From positions 1 to 50,133 of the forward strand of contig CAJUQP010000024.1 of NCBI GenBank assembly GCA_910588245.1: a stretch of 50,133 bases of DNA. The letters run 5' to 3'. Numbering within the stretch: position 1 is the first letter of the stretch; each line of letters begins with the position of its first letter. Shown one piece after another: positions 15,974 through 24,817 of the stretch. This DNA is from an uncultured Muribaculaceae bacterium. Lineage in GTDB: Bacteria > Bacteroidota > Bacteroidia > Bacteroidales > Muribaculaceae. The translations under genes were made by a program, and so were the position numbers. The notes beneath the pieces were generated by a model, which saw only the letters and a program-made list of their open reading frames with translations, was not told where the DNA came from and made no database searches.

Positions 15974-18900
15974 TCAGTTTTCTACCGGATGAGCCTTGGC
16001 GGCGATCTCCTTGCGCAGCTTGCGGCGTGTGTTCTTCACGCCGTTGCCGGCGAAGACGCAGTAAAGCACCGGTACGAAGAGCAGTGTCAGTATGGTGGAG
16101 AAAGTCAGGCCTCCGATCACGGCGGTTCCCATCGGGCGCCACATCTCAGCACCCTGCCCGCTGCCTACGGCCATCGGCACCATGCCGAGAATGGTAGTGA
16201 GAGTCGTCATGACCACGGGTCGGAGACGTGATTTGCCACCGAGCACCACCGCGTTGCGGATCGACATGCCACGTTCGCGGTTGAGGGTGATATAGTCGAT
16301 AAGCACGATGCCGTTTTTCACAACGATGCCTATAAGCATGATCGCTCCGATCATACTCATCACATTGAGGGTATGGCCTGTCATCCAGAGGATGAGGAAG
16401 ACGCCTGAGAAGGCGAAGAGCAATGAGGTCATGATGATGCCGGGATATGTCAGGCTTTCGAACTGTGCGGCCATGACGATGTAGACGAGCAGGATAATGA
16501 GCACTCCGAGCATGAGGAGGTCGGAGAAAGAGTCCTGCTGGTCTTCATATGAACCTGAAAGACCTATATTTATGCCCGACGGTATGTTCATTTCATCGAT
16601 CTTCATCTCTGCTTCTGTCACAACCTCACTCATCGGGACTCCGTCGACTACCGCTGAGACTGTGATGAGTCGCTCGCGGTCTTTACGCTCGATTGTAGGT
16701 GGAGTGAAACGCTCCACTACCTTACCGAGCTCCTTTATTCTCACTCCGGCGCCCGACGGGGTGTAGACCATGATGTTCTCGATGTCGGAGAGCGACGTGC
16801 GATGCTCCTTGTCATACATCACCTTGATGTCATATTCCTCGCCGTCCTCGCGGAAACGTGAGGCTATGGATCCGTTGATCCGGTTGCGCAGGTAGTATGC
16901 TGCGGTCTGGAGGTTAAGCCCGTAGAGCGCGAGTTTCTCGCGGTCGAAATCCACCTGGTATTCCGGCTGGTAGTCCGAACGTGAGATTGTTATGTCGGCG
17001 GTTCCGTTAATGCCCTGGAGTATGCGTTTTAATTGCTGGGCTACGGAGTCGGTCTCTTCGAAATCATATCCATAGATCTCGAAATCGACAGTCGACTGTC
17101 CTCCCATTCCTTGTCCGCGTCCTCCACCGACATTCACCTGGGCTTTCTTGAACTCGGGAAATTCGTTGTCGATGTCCTTACGCATGAGGTCTGCGATCTC
17201 TTTGATCCCTCTTTTGCGGTCGCCGGGATCCGACAGGCGGATGTTCATGCTGATGATATGCGACCCGTTGTCTGAGAGTGATGCGAACGTGTTGTCGGAG
17301 CTTGCAGGACCGACAGTGTAGCTCGACACAATGATCTCAGGATATTTGGCTCTCCAGAGGGAATCGAGGCGTCTTGTTGCGTCTTGCGATATCTCCACAC
17401 GCGTGCCGATAGGAGTCTCGAGGTTGACCCCGATGCGGGCGTTGTCCTGGGTGGGGAAGAACTCAGTGCCAACCTGCTTGAGCAGGAAGATGGAAGCCAC
17501 GAATGTGGCGAGACACGCGCATATGGTAATAGTCCTGTGGGTCACCACCCATTGCAGCAGACGTGCATAGCCGTTGTCGAAGCTGTCAAGACCTTTTTCT
17601 ATCGGGGTGAAGAAGAGGGTATAAAGCTTAGAATGGCGGTTGTTGAGGCGCAGCCATTGCGAGCAAAGCATCGGGGTGAGGGAGAGGGCGCAGGTGGTGG
17701 AGATGATCATCATGATGGTCACCATCCATCCGAGCTGGCGGAAAAGCACGCCTGTCATGCCTGTCACGAGCGTGAGCGGGAAAAATACCGCTATGAGGGT
17801 GAGGGTGGAGGCGATTACGGATATTGCCACCTCATTGGTGCCGTGGACGGCAGCCTGTTTCGGGTCAGCTCCACGCTCTATGTGGGTCGTTACGTTCTCA
17901 AGCACCACAATGGCGTCGTCGACCACCATGCCGATAGATATTGACAGCGCGGAGAGCGACACTATATTCAGGGTGTTGCCTGTGGCGAACAGATATATGA
18001 ACGAGGCTATCAGTGATACCGGGATCGTGATTATGATAATCATGGTCGCACGCCAGCGTCCCAGGAACACGAACACCACTATCATCACGAACAGGAGGGC
18101 GTAGAGCACCGTCTCCTCAAGCGAGGCAATGGTGTTGCGGATATTGTCTGATGTGTCGACGATCACGCCGAGCTTCACGTCGGAAGGGAGATTCTTCTGC
18201 AGTCGCGGCAGCATCTCCATCACCTTCTCGGAGATCTGCACGGAGTTGGCGCCGCTCTGTTTCTGGATAATGATCATCGCGCCCTCCTTGCCGCCGATAT
18301 ATGTCTGTTGCGTGCGTTCCTCAAGAGAGTCGTCTACACGGGCAACGTCGCGCAGATAGATCACTTTGCCGTTGTAGTTGCCGACAGGGATGTTCTCCAT
18401 CTGGCTCGCCTCGTCAAACTCACCCTGCACACGTAGCGCATATGTGTTTGATCCGATGTCGAAAGCTCCTCCGGGCACATTGCGGTTTTCCGCGCCTATC
18501 ACATTCGCTATCGACTCTACGGAAAGATTATATGATTCCAGACGGTTAGGGTCGCAGTATATGTGTATCTCCCTTTTGGGTGCGCCGGAGATTGACACGG
18601 AACCTACTCCGTCCACACGGGCAAGAGGGTTTGCGACCTGATCGTCGAGTATCTTGTAGAGGCCGGCCATACTCTCTTTCGCCTCCACGGAAAGGAGGCA
18701 TATAGGAATCATGTCGGTCGAGAATTTGAAGATTATCGGGTTTTCGCTGTCGTCAGGCAGCGATGACTCCACCATGTCGAGTTTGTCGCGCACATCATTG
18801 GTCAGCACATCGATGTCATAGCCGTATTCGAACTCGAGGGTTATCACGGAAGTATTCTCCCGGGAGTCGGATGTGATATGCTTGAGATGCTCTACGGAGT

Positions 18901-19114
18901 TGAGTGTATTCTCCAGCGGTTTGGTAACGTTCTGCTCGATATCTTCGGCAGAGGCTCCGGGATACATCGTGATCACCATCAGAGTGTTGGTGTCGATGTC
19001 CGGATAGAGGTCGATCGGGAGTTTGGCCAGGGAGAAGAGACCGAGGATTATGACCGTCACGAAGCAGAGTGTGGTCATGATCGGGCGCTTCACGGCCGCG
19101 CCATATAGTGACAT
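15974..19114 (-). CDS. RND efflux transporter permease (AcrB/HAE1 type)
   Basis: 1046 residues, the usual AcrB-family length. Inner-membrane proton-driven pump exporting drugs or other amphiphiles through a TolC-like channel. Seen: N-terminal helix with RPIMTTLCFVTVIILGL, periplasmic porter domain including YPGASAEDIEQNVTKPLE, six-helix block with SIGMVVDDAIVVLENV carrying the proton-relay Asp pair, the second porter half, and the C-terminal helix block with GIVVKNGIVLIDY and LRPVVMTTLTTILGM. Tail lacks the heavy-metal-pump signature, so it is HAE1-like rather than CusA-like. Encoded 21 bp after the membrane-fusion gene. Confidence 0.93.
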   Translation of the reverse strand: MSLYGAAVKRPIMTTLCFVTVIILGLFSLAKLPIDLYPDIDTNTLMVITMYPGASAEDIEQNVTKPLENTLNSVEHLKHITSDSRENTSVITLEFEYGYDIDVLTNDVRDKLDMVESSLPDDSENPIIFKFSTDMIPICLLSVEAKESMAGLYKILDDQVANPLARVDGVGSVSISGAPKREIHIYCDPNRLESYNLSVESIANVIGAENRNVPGGAFDIGSNTYALRVQGEFDEASQMENIPVGNYNGKVIYLRDVARVDDSLEERTQQTYIGGKEGAMIIIQKQSGANSVQISEKVMEMLPRLQKNLPSDVKLGVIVDTSDNIRNTIASLEETVLYALLFVMIVVFVFLGRWRATMIIIITIPVSLIASFIYLFATGNTLNIVSLSALSISIGMVVDDAIVVLENVTTHIERGADPKQAAVHGTNEVAISVIASTLTLIAVFFPLTLVTGMTGVLFRQLGWMVTIMMIISTTCALSLTPMLCSQWLRLNNRHSKLYTLFFTPIEKGLDSFDNGYARLLQWVVTHRTITICACLATFVASIFLLKQVGTEFFPTQDNARIGVNLETPIGTRVEISQDATRRLDSLWRAKYPEIIVSSYTVGPASSDNTFASLSDNGSHIISMNIRLSDPGDRKRGIKEIADLMRKDIDNEFPEFKKAQVNVGGGRGQGMGGQSTVDFEIYGYDFEETDSVAQQLKRILQGINGTADITISRSDYQPEYQVDFDREKLALYGLNLQTAAYYLRNRINGSIASRFREDGEEYDIKVMYDKEHRTSLSDIENIMVYTPSGAGVRIKELGKVVERFTPPTIERKDRERLITVSAVVDGVPMSEVVTEAEMKIDEMNIPSGINIGLSGSYEDQQDSFSDLLMLGVLIILLVYIVMAAQFESLTYPGIIMTSLLFAFSGVFLILWMTGHTLNVMSMIGAIMLIGIVVKNGIVLIDYITLNRERGMSIRNAVVLGGKSRLRPVVMTTLTTILGMVPMAVGSGQGAEMWRPMGTAVIGGLTFSTILTLLFVPVLYCVFAGNGVKNTRRKLRKEIAAKAHPVEN

Positions 19115-19135
19115 ATTATGTTGGTTTGAGGATTG

Positions 19136-20194
19136 TTATTTCGATACTTTAACTGAGGCTCCGTCTGCGAGTTTGGCCTGGCCTGAGACTACAACCTGCG
19201 CCCCGGGTTCCACACCGCTCAGCAGCTCATAGGCGTCGCCGAGACGCTGTCCGAGCTCTACCTTGTTGTAGCAGACCTTGCCGTCTTTATAAACATAGAC
19301 GTAATGGTTGCCTGATCCGGGCTGCTTCACCACAGCGAGATCGGGCACGACGACATGCTCGGCTGTGCCGAGGTTGAGCTTCACGCGTCCGAACATGCCC
19401 GGGAGTATGCGGGAGTCGGGATTCTGCACTGTCACCTCTGCTCCGAATGTACGGCTGTTGACATCGACTGTCGGAGCTACCATGGTTATCGTCCCGCTGA
19501 ATTCCTCCCCCGGATATGTGTCGAATGTCACTTGGGCCGGCATCCCTTTGCTGACCTTGGAGAGCTCGCTTTCCGAGATGTTGATCACTATCTTGACAGG
19601 TTGCACGCGTGCCACGGTAAGCACCGGGAGAGTGCCGGTCATGTCGCCTGGATCATAGTTGCGGGCGGTCACGACCCCGCTTATGGGGGATATCAGCACG
19701 GTGTTCTCCCTGACGTTGCGGAGCGTGCGCTCTGCGTTGGCCAGTGTGTTACGTGCGTTGGTGAGCTGAAGCTGCATCTGGTCTACGTTCTGTTGGGTGC
19801 CACCGCCTATCTTGAGAAGCTCGACGGCGCGGTCGTAGTTTAGCTGTACGTTCTCGAGATTGGCCTTGGCATTAGCCACCTGCGTCTCGTAAGACGATGT
19901 GTTGACATCGTCGAGCACCACGAGTTTCTGTCCTTTTGACACCCTCATCCCCTCGTCGACGAAAATCTCCTTTATCCTGTTGGGGGATGAAGCGGAGATA
20001 TTGTTGATGAGATCCGGCTCGACGGTGGCTGTGTAGTTCCCTTCCTGCACGACCTCGCGCTGGTTGACTGTCTCGATTTTGACAATGGGGGTATTGTCTT
20101 CCTTCTCCGAGGTCTGATTATTGTCGCTTCCCGAACAGGCCGGAAGCGTGGCGATGGAGAGCAACGCCGTGGCTGCGTAAAGATATTTTTTCAT
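19136..20194 (-). CDS. RND efflux periplasmic adaptor (membrane fusion protein)
   Basis: 352 residues from ATG 20194. I reject the longer reading from 20401 because it runs into tolC and the chosen start gives a lipoprotein signal, MKKYLYAATALLSIATLPAC, with Cys20 as the lipidation site. Order: lipoyl half-motif (~60-95, VDEGMRVSKGQKLVVLDD), alpha-hairpin (~95-150, NAKANLENVQLNYDRAVELLK), second lipoyl half (ISPISGVVTARNYDPGDMTG), beta-barrel and membrane-proximal domain. Bridges the RND pump and TolC-like channel. Starts 16 bp after the tolC-like stop. Confidence 0.92.
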   Translation of the reverse strand: MKKYLYAATALLSIATLPACSGSDNNQTSEKEDNTPIVKIETVNQREVVQEGNYTATVEPDLINNISASSPNRIKEIFVDEGMRVSKGQKLVVLDDVNTSSYETQVANAKANLENVQLNYDRAVELLKIGGGTQQNVDQMQLQLTNARNTLANAERTLRNVRENTVLISPISGVVTARNYDPGDMTGTLPVLTVARVQPVKIVINISESELSKVSKGMPAQVTFDTYPGEEFSGTITMVAPTVDVNSRTFGAEVTVQNPDSRILPGMFGRVKLNLGTAEHVVVPDLAVVKQPGSGNHYVYVYKDGKVCYNKVELGQRLGDAYELLSGVEPGAQVVVSGQAKLADGASVKVSK

Positions 20195-20210
20195 TGTATA
20201 GGTTTGTTCT

Positions 20211-21533
20211 TTAGTCAATATTCTTGCCGAGCAGGGTGTCGAGCTCGGATGTGGATACGAGATAATTGTAGATGGCTTGCAGATATGCCAGCTGGGCCTG
20301 CGTGTCGGCGAGCTCGCTGTCGCGCAGGTCGAGATAAGATGCGGCTCCGATCTCGAAACTCTTCTGCATGATGTCATAGGCTTTCTTGGCTTGACGCACA
20401 CCCTCCTCCGAGGTGGCTATCTGGCGCGCCTCGCGGTTGATGTTGTCAATGGCCAGGTCAACCTGCATGTTGAGCGAGTTGACAAGATCTTCTCTCTGCA
20501 GTTCAAGTTCCTTGCGCTGCACCTGCGCCTGTTTCAACCCGTAGTATCTCGCGCCACCCGAGAATACGGGCACAGACAATGATATGCCGATATTGCAGTA
20601 GGGATTGAATTCCTGATTCTTAAGCGGAGAACCATTGCTCAGGGAGAGCCATGACAGATTGAACGATGCTCCCAGCGTAGGTAGCCAGGCGAATTTCTTA
20701 AGGTCGACATTTTTGTCGAGGATCTTTTTCTGAATGTCGAGCGAGCGGAGTGAGGTGTTGGCGGCTATCGATGTATCGGCACCTGCCGGATAGGTATACA
20801 TATCCTTCTGATAGTCTGTGAGGGTGGAGGATGGTCTGATGTCGGTATCGGTCGAAATTCCCATAAGCACTTTCAGCTGTAGCTGGCATTGCTTTATGGC
20901 AATATCGGCCTGAAGCAGCTCAGGCTCGATGTTCTTGACCTGTACTGACGAGCGTAGCACATCATATTCCGATGCAGTCCCGGCCTTGAACTGCTTTTCG
21001 TAGATGCCGGCGTTCATGACTGCGATATCGTAGTTTTCCTTCACAACCTTATGGGAGTCGATGGCAAGAAGGAGCGCGTAATATGCTTTATTTACGTTGT
21101 TGACCAGGTCAAGACGCGAGGCGCGTGCACTCTCCATGTTGGCCAGGATCTGGTCTTTGGATATGGATATCGATTTCCAAAGCGTGGGGGCTATCAGTGG
21201 CACGCTTGCGGCGAATCCCATGTTCCAGGTGTTGTCGGAACCCATTTTCAGTTTCTGGCTCTCGCCCCCCATGTTCATGCGGATGGTCTGCAGTTCGATT
21301 GACCTCTGATAATTTGCAGAGAAGTCGACCGATGGAAACAGACCGGCTATCACCTCTTTTTTCGAATAGTCGACTTTCTTGATTTCCATGTCGGCCACCC
21401 TCACAGTGGGGTTGTCGCGCAGCGCTATCTCAAGACACTGTTCCCTTGAGAGCACGAGTTCCTCTGCTGCGGCCGGTGTGCATGCCATGGCGGTTAGGAG
21501 CACGGCGCCCAATACTCTTTTATAGATATTCAT
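20211..21533 (-). CDS. Outer-membrane efflux channel (TolC family)
   Basis: 440 residues with signal peptide MNIYKRVLGAVLLTAMACTPAAA. Two long helical repeats of the OEP family are visible (LSREQCLEIALRDNPTVRVADMEIKK at the start of the first; LQREDLVNSLNMQVDLAIDNINREARQI in the second). Forms the trimeric duct across the outer membrane and periplasm for the adjacent RND pump. ATG overlaps the tetR stop as ATGA, so regulator and channel are translationally coupled. The mature N-terminus has a lone Cys (ACTPAAA), which might be lipidated, but the lipobox is imperfect. Confidence 0.92.
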   Translation of the reverse strand: MNIYKRVLGAVLLTAMACTPAAAEELVLSREQCLEIALRDNPTVRVADMEIKKVDYSKKEVIAGLFPSVDFSANYQRSIELQTIRMNMGGESQKLKMGSDNTWNMGFAASVPLIAPTLWKSISISKDQILANMESARASRLDLVNNVNKAYYALLLAIDSHKVVKENYDIAVMNAGIYEKQFKAGTASEYDVLRSSVQVKNIEPELLQADIAIKQCQLQLKVLMGISTDTDIRPSSTLTDYQKDMYTYPAGADTSIAANTSLRSLDIQKKILDKNVDLKKFAWLPTLGASFNLSWLSLSNGSPLKNQEFNPYCNIGISLSVPVFSGGARYYGLKQAQVQRKELELQREDLVNSLNMQVDLAIDNINREARQIATSEEGVRQAKKAYDIMQKSFEIGAASYLDLRDSELADTQAQLAYLQAIYNYLVSTSELDTLLGKNID

Positions 21534-22213
21534 GCGTTATATGTTGGTATTGTTGTTGTTTCATTCATGTTTTGTCGTGATGGCGCGGACTTTAACCTTT
21601 CCATCAGTGAATCAAGCATCTTCATCCCTTTGGGAGTCGCGATTCCTCTGAGGAAACCGATGTTGATCGAGTCGTAGACCTCGAGCAGCGTTATGTCGGG
21701 AGGGAAAAGCTCCTCCATCCGTTTGAGCGATTCCATCTGGATAGCCATCATGCGGCATTGCACCATGTAGTTTATGTCGTTGCGGAAGACACCCTGGGTC
21801 ACGCCTTTCTTGAGAAGATTGACGAACTCCTCGTAATAGCATGCTTTCTTAGCTTCTGATTTTCTTTTCGCCTCGGCGAAGTGGCGGTCCATGTCACGGA
21901 AGAAATTGACGTTAGTCATCCTCATGAAGTCTCTTTGGTTGAGAAAGGCGTTGAACATGGCTTCCATGATATTTTCGGAGGTCATGAAGATCTTTCTGTT
22001 TGCATCGATCATCCTGCCATGGATGGCATTCATTGTCTGTTCCACCATGTCTGATTTGCTTGGGAAGATCTCGTAGAGCGTTTTCTTCGACATTTTCAGG
22101 GCCTTAGCCACCGACCCCATTGTCATGGCCTTGGGGCCACTCCCCAACAGGATACGTGCGATCGCGGTGATCAGCGTCTCATAGGCTTCCTCTGTCATTT
22201 CGTCTCGTCTCAT
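21530..22213 (-). CDS. TetR/AcrR family transcriptional regulator
   Basis: 227 residues. N-terminal TetR helix-turn-helix: TLITAIARILLGSG...MTMGSVAKALKMSKKTLYEIFPSKSDMVEQ (residues ~12-57). The remaining ~170 residues form the ligand domain, unusually rich in Met. Probably represses its own operon, which encodes a TolC-like channel, adaptor, RND pump and PII-like protein. Its promoter lies within a 71-bp perfect palindrome (22216-22286), a natural operator candidate. ATG 22213 is used; ATG 22198 is an alternative. Inducer unknown. Confidence 0.88.
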   Translation of the reverse strand: MRRDEMTEEAYETLITAIARILLGSGPKAMTMGSVAKALKMSKKTLYEIFPSKSDMVEQTMNAIHGRMIDANRKIFMTSENIMEAMFNAFLNQRDFMRMTNVNFFRDMDRHFAEAKRKSEAKKACYYEEFVNLLKKGVTQGVFRNDINYMVQCRMMAIQMESLKRMEELFPPDITLLEVYDSINIGFLRGIATPKGMKMLDSLMERLKSAPSRQNMNETTTIPTYNA

Positions 22214-22215
22214 AG

Positions 22216-22286
22216 TCTTACAAAATTAAGGCAAAAAACCGGAAACCCAAAATCGGTTTCCGGTTTTTTGCCTTAATTTTGTAAGA
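22216..22286. promoter_or_regulatory. 71-bp palindrome: tetR promoter/operator and terminator-like hairpin
   Basis: Arms 22216-22247 and 22255-22286 are perfect 32-bp reverse complements separated by 7 nt. On the minus strand TAATTTTG (22227-22220) is a -7 box, and TTTG (22251-22248) in the spacer is a -33 box at exactly 20 nt. The inner 9-bp GC-containing stem followed by six Ts (minus strand, 22238-22233) also makes an intrinsic terminator for leftward tdh transcription. Promoter, possible operator and terminator therefore coincide. Confidence 0.75.
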
Positions 22287-22346
22287 AAGGAGATATCGAC
22301 CAAATAATAAGTCTAATTAGCCATATATCCTATTGTCAGGTGATCC

Positions 22347-23303
22347 TCAGGCATTGAATTTCAGTCTGAGGTTTGCGAGCATGTCTTTGGTCATTCCGTC
22401 AAGATCGAATTCCGGTTTCCAGTCCCATTCCTCACGTGCGCAGCTGTCGTCGAGGCTGTCGGGCCAAGAGTCGGCTATGGCCTGACGAAGCGGATCAGGT
22501 TCGTATTCCATTTTGAAGTCGGGCACGTATTCCTTGATCTTTGCATAGATTATTTCCGGATCGAAACTCATTGATGCTATGTTGAACGAGTTGCGGTGTA
22601 CGAGTCTTGCGGGATCCGCCTCCATGATCTCTATAGCGGCGCGGAGCGCGTCAGGCATATACATCATATCCATGAATGTGCCGGGCTTAAGCGGACACTT
22701 GAAAGTCTCTCCCTTTACAGCCGAATAATAGATGTCGACGGCATAGTCTGTCGTACCTCCTCCGGGAGGAGTCACATAGGATATTAGTCCGGGGAAACGC
22801 ACCGATCTTGTGTCGACACCGAAACGGCGTGCGTAATAGTCGGAGAGGAGTTCTCCGGTCACTTTTGTCACTCCATAGATTGTCTCCGGACGCTGGATGG
22901 TGTCCTGAGGGGTTTTCACGTGTGGAGTAGTGGGGCCGAAAGAACCGATGGAACTGGGGGTGAAGACTGCACATCCTTTCTCCCTGGCTACTTCAAGAGT
23001 ATTGTAGAGGCCGCCAACACCGATCTTCCATGCGAGTTGCGGACGGGCTTCGGCCACGGCGCTGAGAAGGGCTGCGAGATTATAGATCGTATCGACTTTA
23101 TATTTGTCTACTGCATCCGCTATCTGTGAAGGATCGGTTATGTCTACCAGATGAGACGGCCCGCTTTCGAGCAATACGCCTTTCGGCTCGGCTCCTTTGA
23201 TATAACCTGCCACTACATTTCCGCCTGGATAAAGGCCTCTCAGCTTCATTGTCAGTTCGGAGCCTATCTGTCCGGTGGCTCCGATGATGAGGATATTCTT
23301 CAT
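22347..23303 (-). CDS. tdh: L-threonine 3-dehydrogenase, SDR type
   Basis: 318 residues, extended short-chain dehydrogenase/epimerase fold. Seen: NAD-binding IIGATGQIGSEL (residues 5-16), DIT after beta-4, YNLAALLSAVAE, the Ser-rich FTPSSIGSFG and active-site YGVTK (Tyr-x3-Lys), and PGLISYVTPPGGGTTDYAVDIYY, which is characteristic of the SDR-type threonine dehydrogenases. Oxidises L-threonine to 2-amino-3-ketobutyrate with NAD+. It is divergent from kbl, whose product cleaves that intermediate; the pair supports this function over sugar epimerase. A ~110-nt GC-rich leader precedes the gene. Confidence 0.88.
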   Translation of the reverse strand: MKNILIIGATGQIGSELTMKLRGLYPGGNVVAGYIKGAEPKGVLLESGPSHLVDITDPSQIADAVDKYKVDTIYNLAALLSAVAEARPQLAWKIGVGGLYNTLEVAREKGCAVFTPSSIGSFGPTTPHVKTPQDTIQRPETIYGVTKVTGELLSDYYARRFGVDTRSVRFPGLISYVTPPGGGTTDYAVDIYYSAVKGETFKCPLKPGTFMDMMYMPDALRAAIEIMEADPARLVHRNSFNIASMSFDPEIIYAKIKEYVPDFKMEYEPDPLRQAIADSWPDSLDDSCAREEWDWKPEFDLDGMTKDMLANLRLKFNA

Positions 23304-23334
23304 TGCTCTATCGTCATGTTTGGGTCGGGGCGCC

Positions 23335-23396
23335 GTCGGTTAAGCCAAAGGCGGAACAAATCGCCAGCAGCCTTCGCGCAGACCGGTAAAACCGAC
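23335..23396 (-). promoter_or_regulatory. Foldable leader of tdh
   Basis: Between the tdh -7 box and ATG, 7-nt complementary segments at 23390-23396 and 23335-23341 can close a stem around smaller hairpins (for example GGCG/CGCC arms). It matches no riboswitch I know; the glycine-riboswitch core was looked for and not found. Weak evidence only. Confidence 0.25.
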
Positions 23397-23416
23397 CGGG
23401 GGTTAGTAATTCTTTG

Positions 23417-23424
23417 CAAAATTA
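23417..23424 (-). promoter_or_regulatory. Promoter -7 box of tdh
   Basis: Minus-strand TAATTTTG at 23424-23417; divergent from and only 23 bp away from the kbl -7 box, so shared regulation of both genes is likely. Confidence 0.5.
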
Positions 23425-23447
23425 ACATGAATTTTGAAAAAAAGAAT

Positions 23448-23455
23448 TAACTTTG
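23448..23455 (+). promoter_or_regulatory. Promoter -7 box of kbl
   Basis: TAACTTTG fits TAnnTTTG. It implies an ~80-nt leader before the kbl ATG at 23545. No -33 TTTG at 20-nt spacing. Confidence 0.5.
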
Positions 23456-23544
23456 ACTAATTTTTTTAAGGAGCATCTCTTCCAGTAGGAGCTGTCTGCT
23501 TTACAAATGTCAGATTTTAACTTTCTCAACATAACATTTGAATC

Positions 23545-24738
23545 ATGTATAAGAATTTCAGAACACATCTTGAAAAGGAATTGCAGGATATTAAAGATGC
23601 AGGACTTTACAAGAACGAAAGAATTATCGTCACTCCCCAGGGAGCAGACATCGAGGTGGAGAACACCAAAGGCGACGTGCTTAATTTCTGCGCGAACAAT
23701 TATCTTGGCCTCGCCGACAACAGCCGTCTGATAGAGGCTGCCAAGAAAGCCATGGATAAAAGAGGCTATGGAATGTCGTCTGTTCGTTTCATCTGTGGAA
23801 CCCAGGACCTCCATAAGGAGCTTGAAAAGGCCATCAGCGACTATTTCAAGACCGAGGACACTATCCTTTATGCCGCGTGCTTCGATGCCAACGGCGGTCT
23901 GTTCGAACCTCTCTTCACTGAGGAGGACGCCATCATCAGCGATTCGCTCAACCATGCCTCGATCATCGACGGCGTGCGCCTCTGCAAGGCGAAACGATTC
24001 CGCTATAAGAATGCCGACATGGAGGATCTGGAGCGTTGCCTGAAAGAAGCACAGGACTGCCGCTATCGGATCATCGCAACAGATGGTGTGTTCTCTATGG
24101 ACGGCAATGTTGCGCCGATGGACAAGATCTGTGATCTTGCCGAGAAATATGACGCCCTTGTAATGGTCGACGAGAGCCATTCCGCGGGAGTAGTAGGCCC
24201 CACAGGCCATGGCGTGGCAGAGCAGTTCAACTGCTATGGAAGGATTGACATTTTCACCGGCACTCTCGGCAAGGCGTTCGGCGGAGCCATGGGCGGCTTC
24301 ACTACCGGACCCAAGGAGATCATCGACATGCTTCGCCAGCGTTCCCGTCCTTATCTCTTCTCCAACTCCGTGGCTCCTTCGATCGTGGGCGCGAGCATAG
24401 AGATGATGAAGATGCTCAAGGAGAGCGACGCCCTTCACGACAAGCTTGTGGAGAACGTCAATTATTTCCGCGACAAGATGATCGAGGCAGGCTTCGATAT
24501 CAAACCCACACAGAGTGCTATCTGCGCCGTGATGCTCTATGATGCAAAACTTTCACAGGATTTCGCCGCCGAGATGCAAAAGGAGGGTATATTCGTCACA
24601 GGGTTCTACTACCCTGTTGTGCCGAAGGGACAGGCCCGTATCCGTGTGCAGCTTTCCGCCGCTCATGAGCGTGAGCATCTCGACCGCGCTATCGCCGCTT
24701 TCATCAAGGTCGGCAAGAAACTTGGCGTGCTGAAATGA
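23545..24738 (+). CDS. kbl: Glycine C-acetyltransferase (2-amino-3-ketobutyrate CoA ligase)
   Basis: 397 residues, the usual Kbl length. PLP enzyme of the alpha-oxoamine synthase family that splits 2-amino-3-ketobutyrate with CoA into glycine and acetyl-CoA. Seen: LNFCANNYLGLADN near residue 50, GYGMSSVRFICGTQ.LHK.LE, DSLNHASIIDG, DESHSAGVVGPTG, and GTLGKAFGGAMGG with PLP-lysine Lys243. VRFICGTQ is typical of Kbl and separates it from serine palmitoyltransferase and BioF. Divergent from tdh, with which it completes threonine degradation. Confidence 0.93.
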   Translation: MYKNFRTHLEKELQDIKDAGLYKNERIIVTPQGADIEVENTKGDVLNFCANNYLGLADNSRLIEAAKKAMDKRGYGMSSVRFICGTQDLHKELEKAISDYFKTEDTILYAACFDANGGLFEPLFTEEDAIISDSLNHASIIDGVRLCKAKRFRYKNADMEDLERCLKEAQDCRYRIIATDGVFSMDGNVAPMDKICDLAEKYDALVMVDESHSAGVVGPTGHGVAEQFNCYGRIDIFTGTLGKAFGGAMGGFTTGPKEIIDMLRQRSRPYLFSNSVAPSIVGASIEMMKMLKESDALHDKLVENVNYFRDKMIEAGFDIKPTQSAICAVMLYDAKLSQDFAAEMQKEGIFVTGFYYPVVPKGQARIRVQLSAAHEREHLDRAIAAFIKVGKKLGVLK

Positions 24739-24755
24739 ATACGTTTCAGTCATAT

Positions 24756-24808
24756 GAAAGATAAAAAGATTGGGCAGCCTCCAAAGCTGCCCAATCTTTT
24801 TATCTTTC
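24756..24808. terminator. Bidirectional terminator with 23-bp perfect arms
   Basis: Arms 24756-24778 and 24786-24808 are perfect reverse complements with a 7-nt loop, between convergent kbl and the symporter gene. GC-rich inner stem with T-run on both strands. Confidence 0.88.
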
Positions 24809-24817
24809 CTGTCTGAA

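Noticed and set aside
22216..22286. Invertible promoter element
   Set aside because: The spacer is only 7 nt and no invertase is near, so inversion would change little.
23304..23416. Glycine riboswitch upstream of tdh
   Set aside because: Conserved aptamer core sequences not found on either strand.
23422..24438. 338-codon frame antisense to kbl
   Set aside because: Shadow of kbl; lacks any motif and ends in the kbl promoter region.
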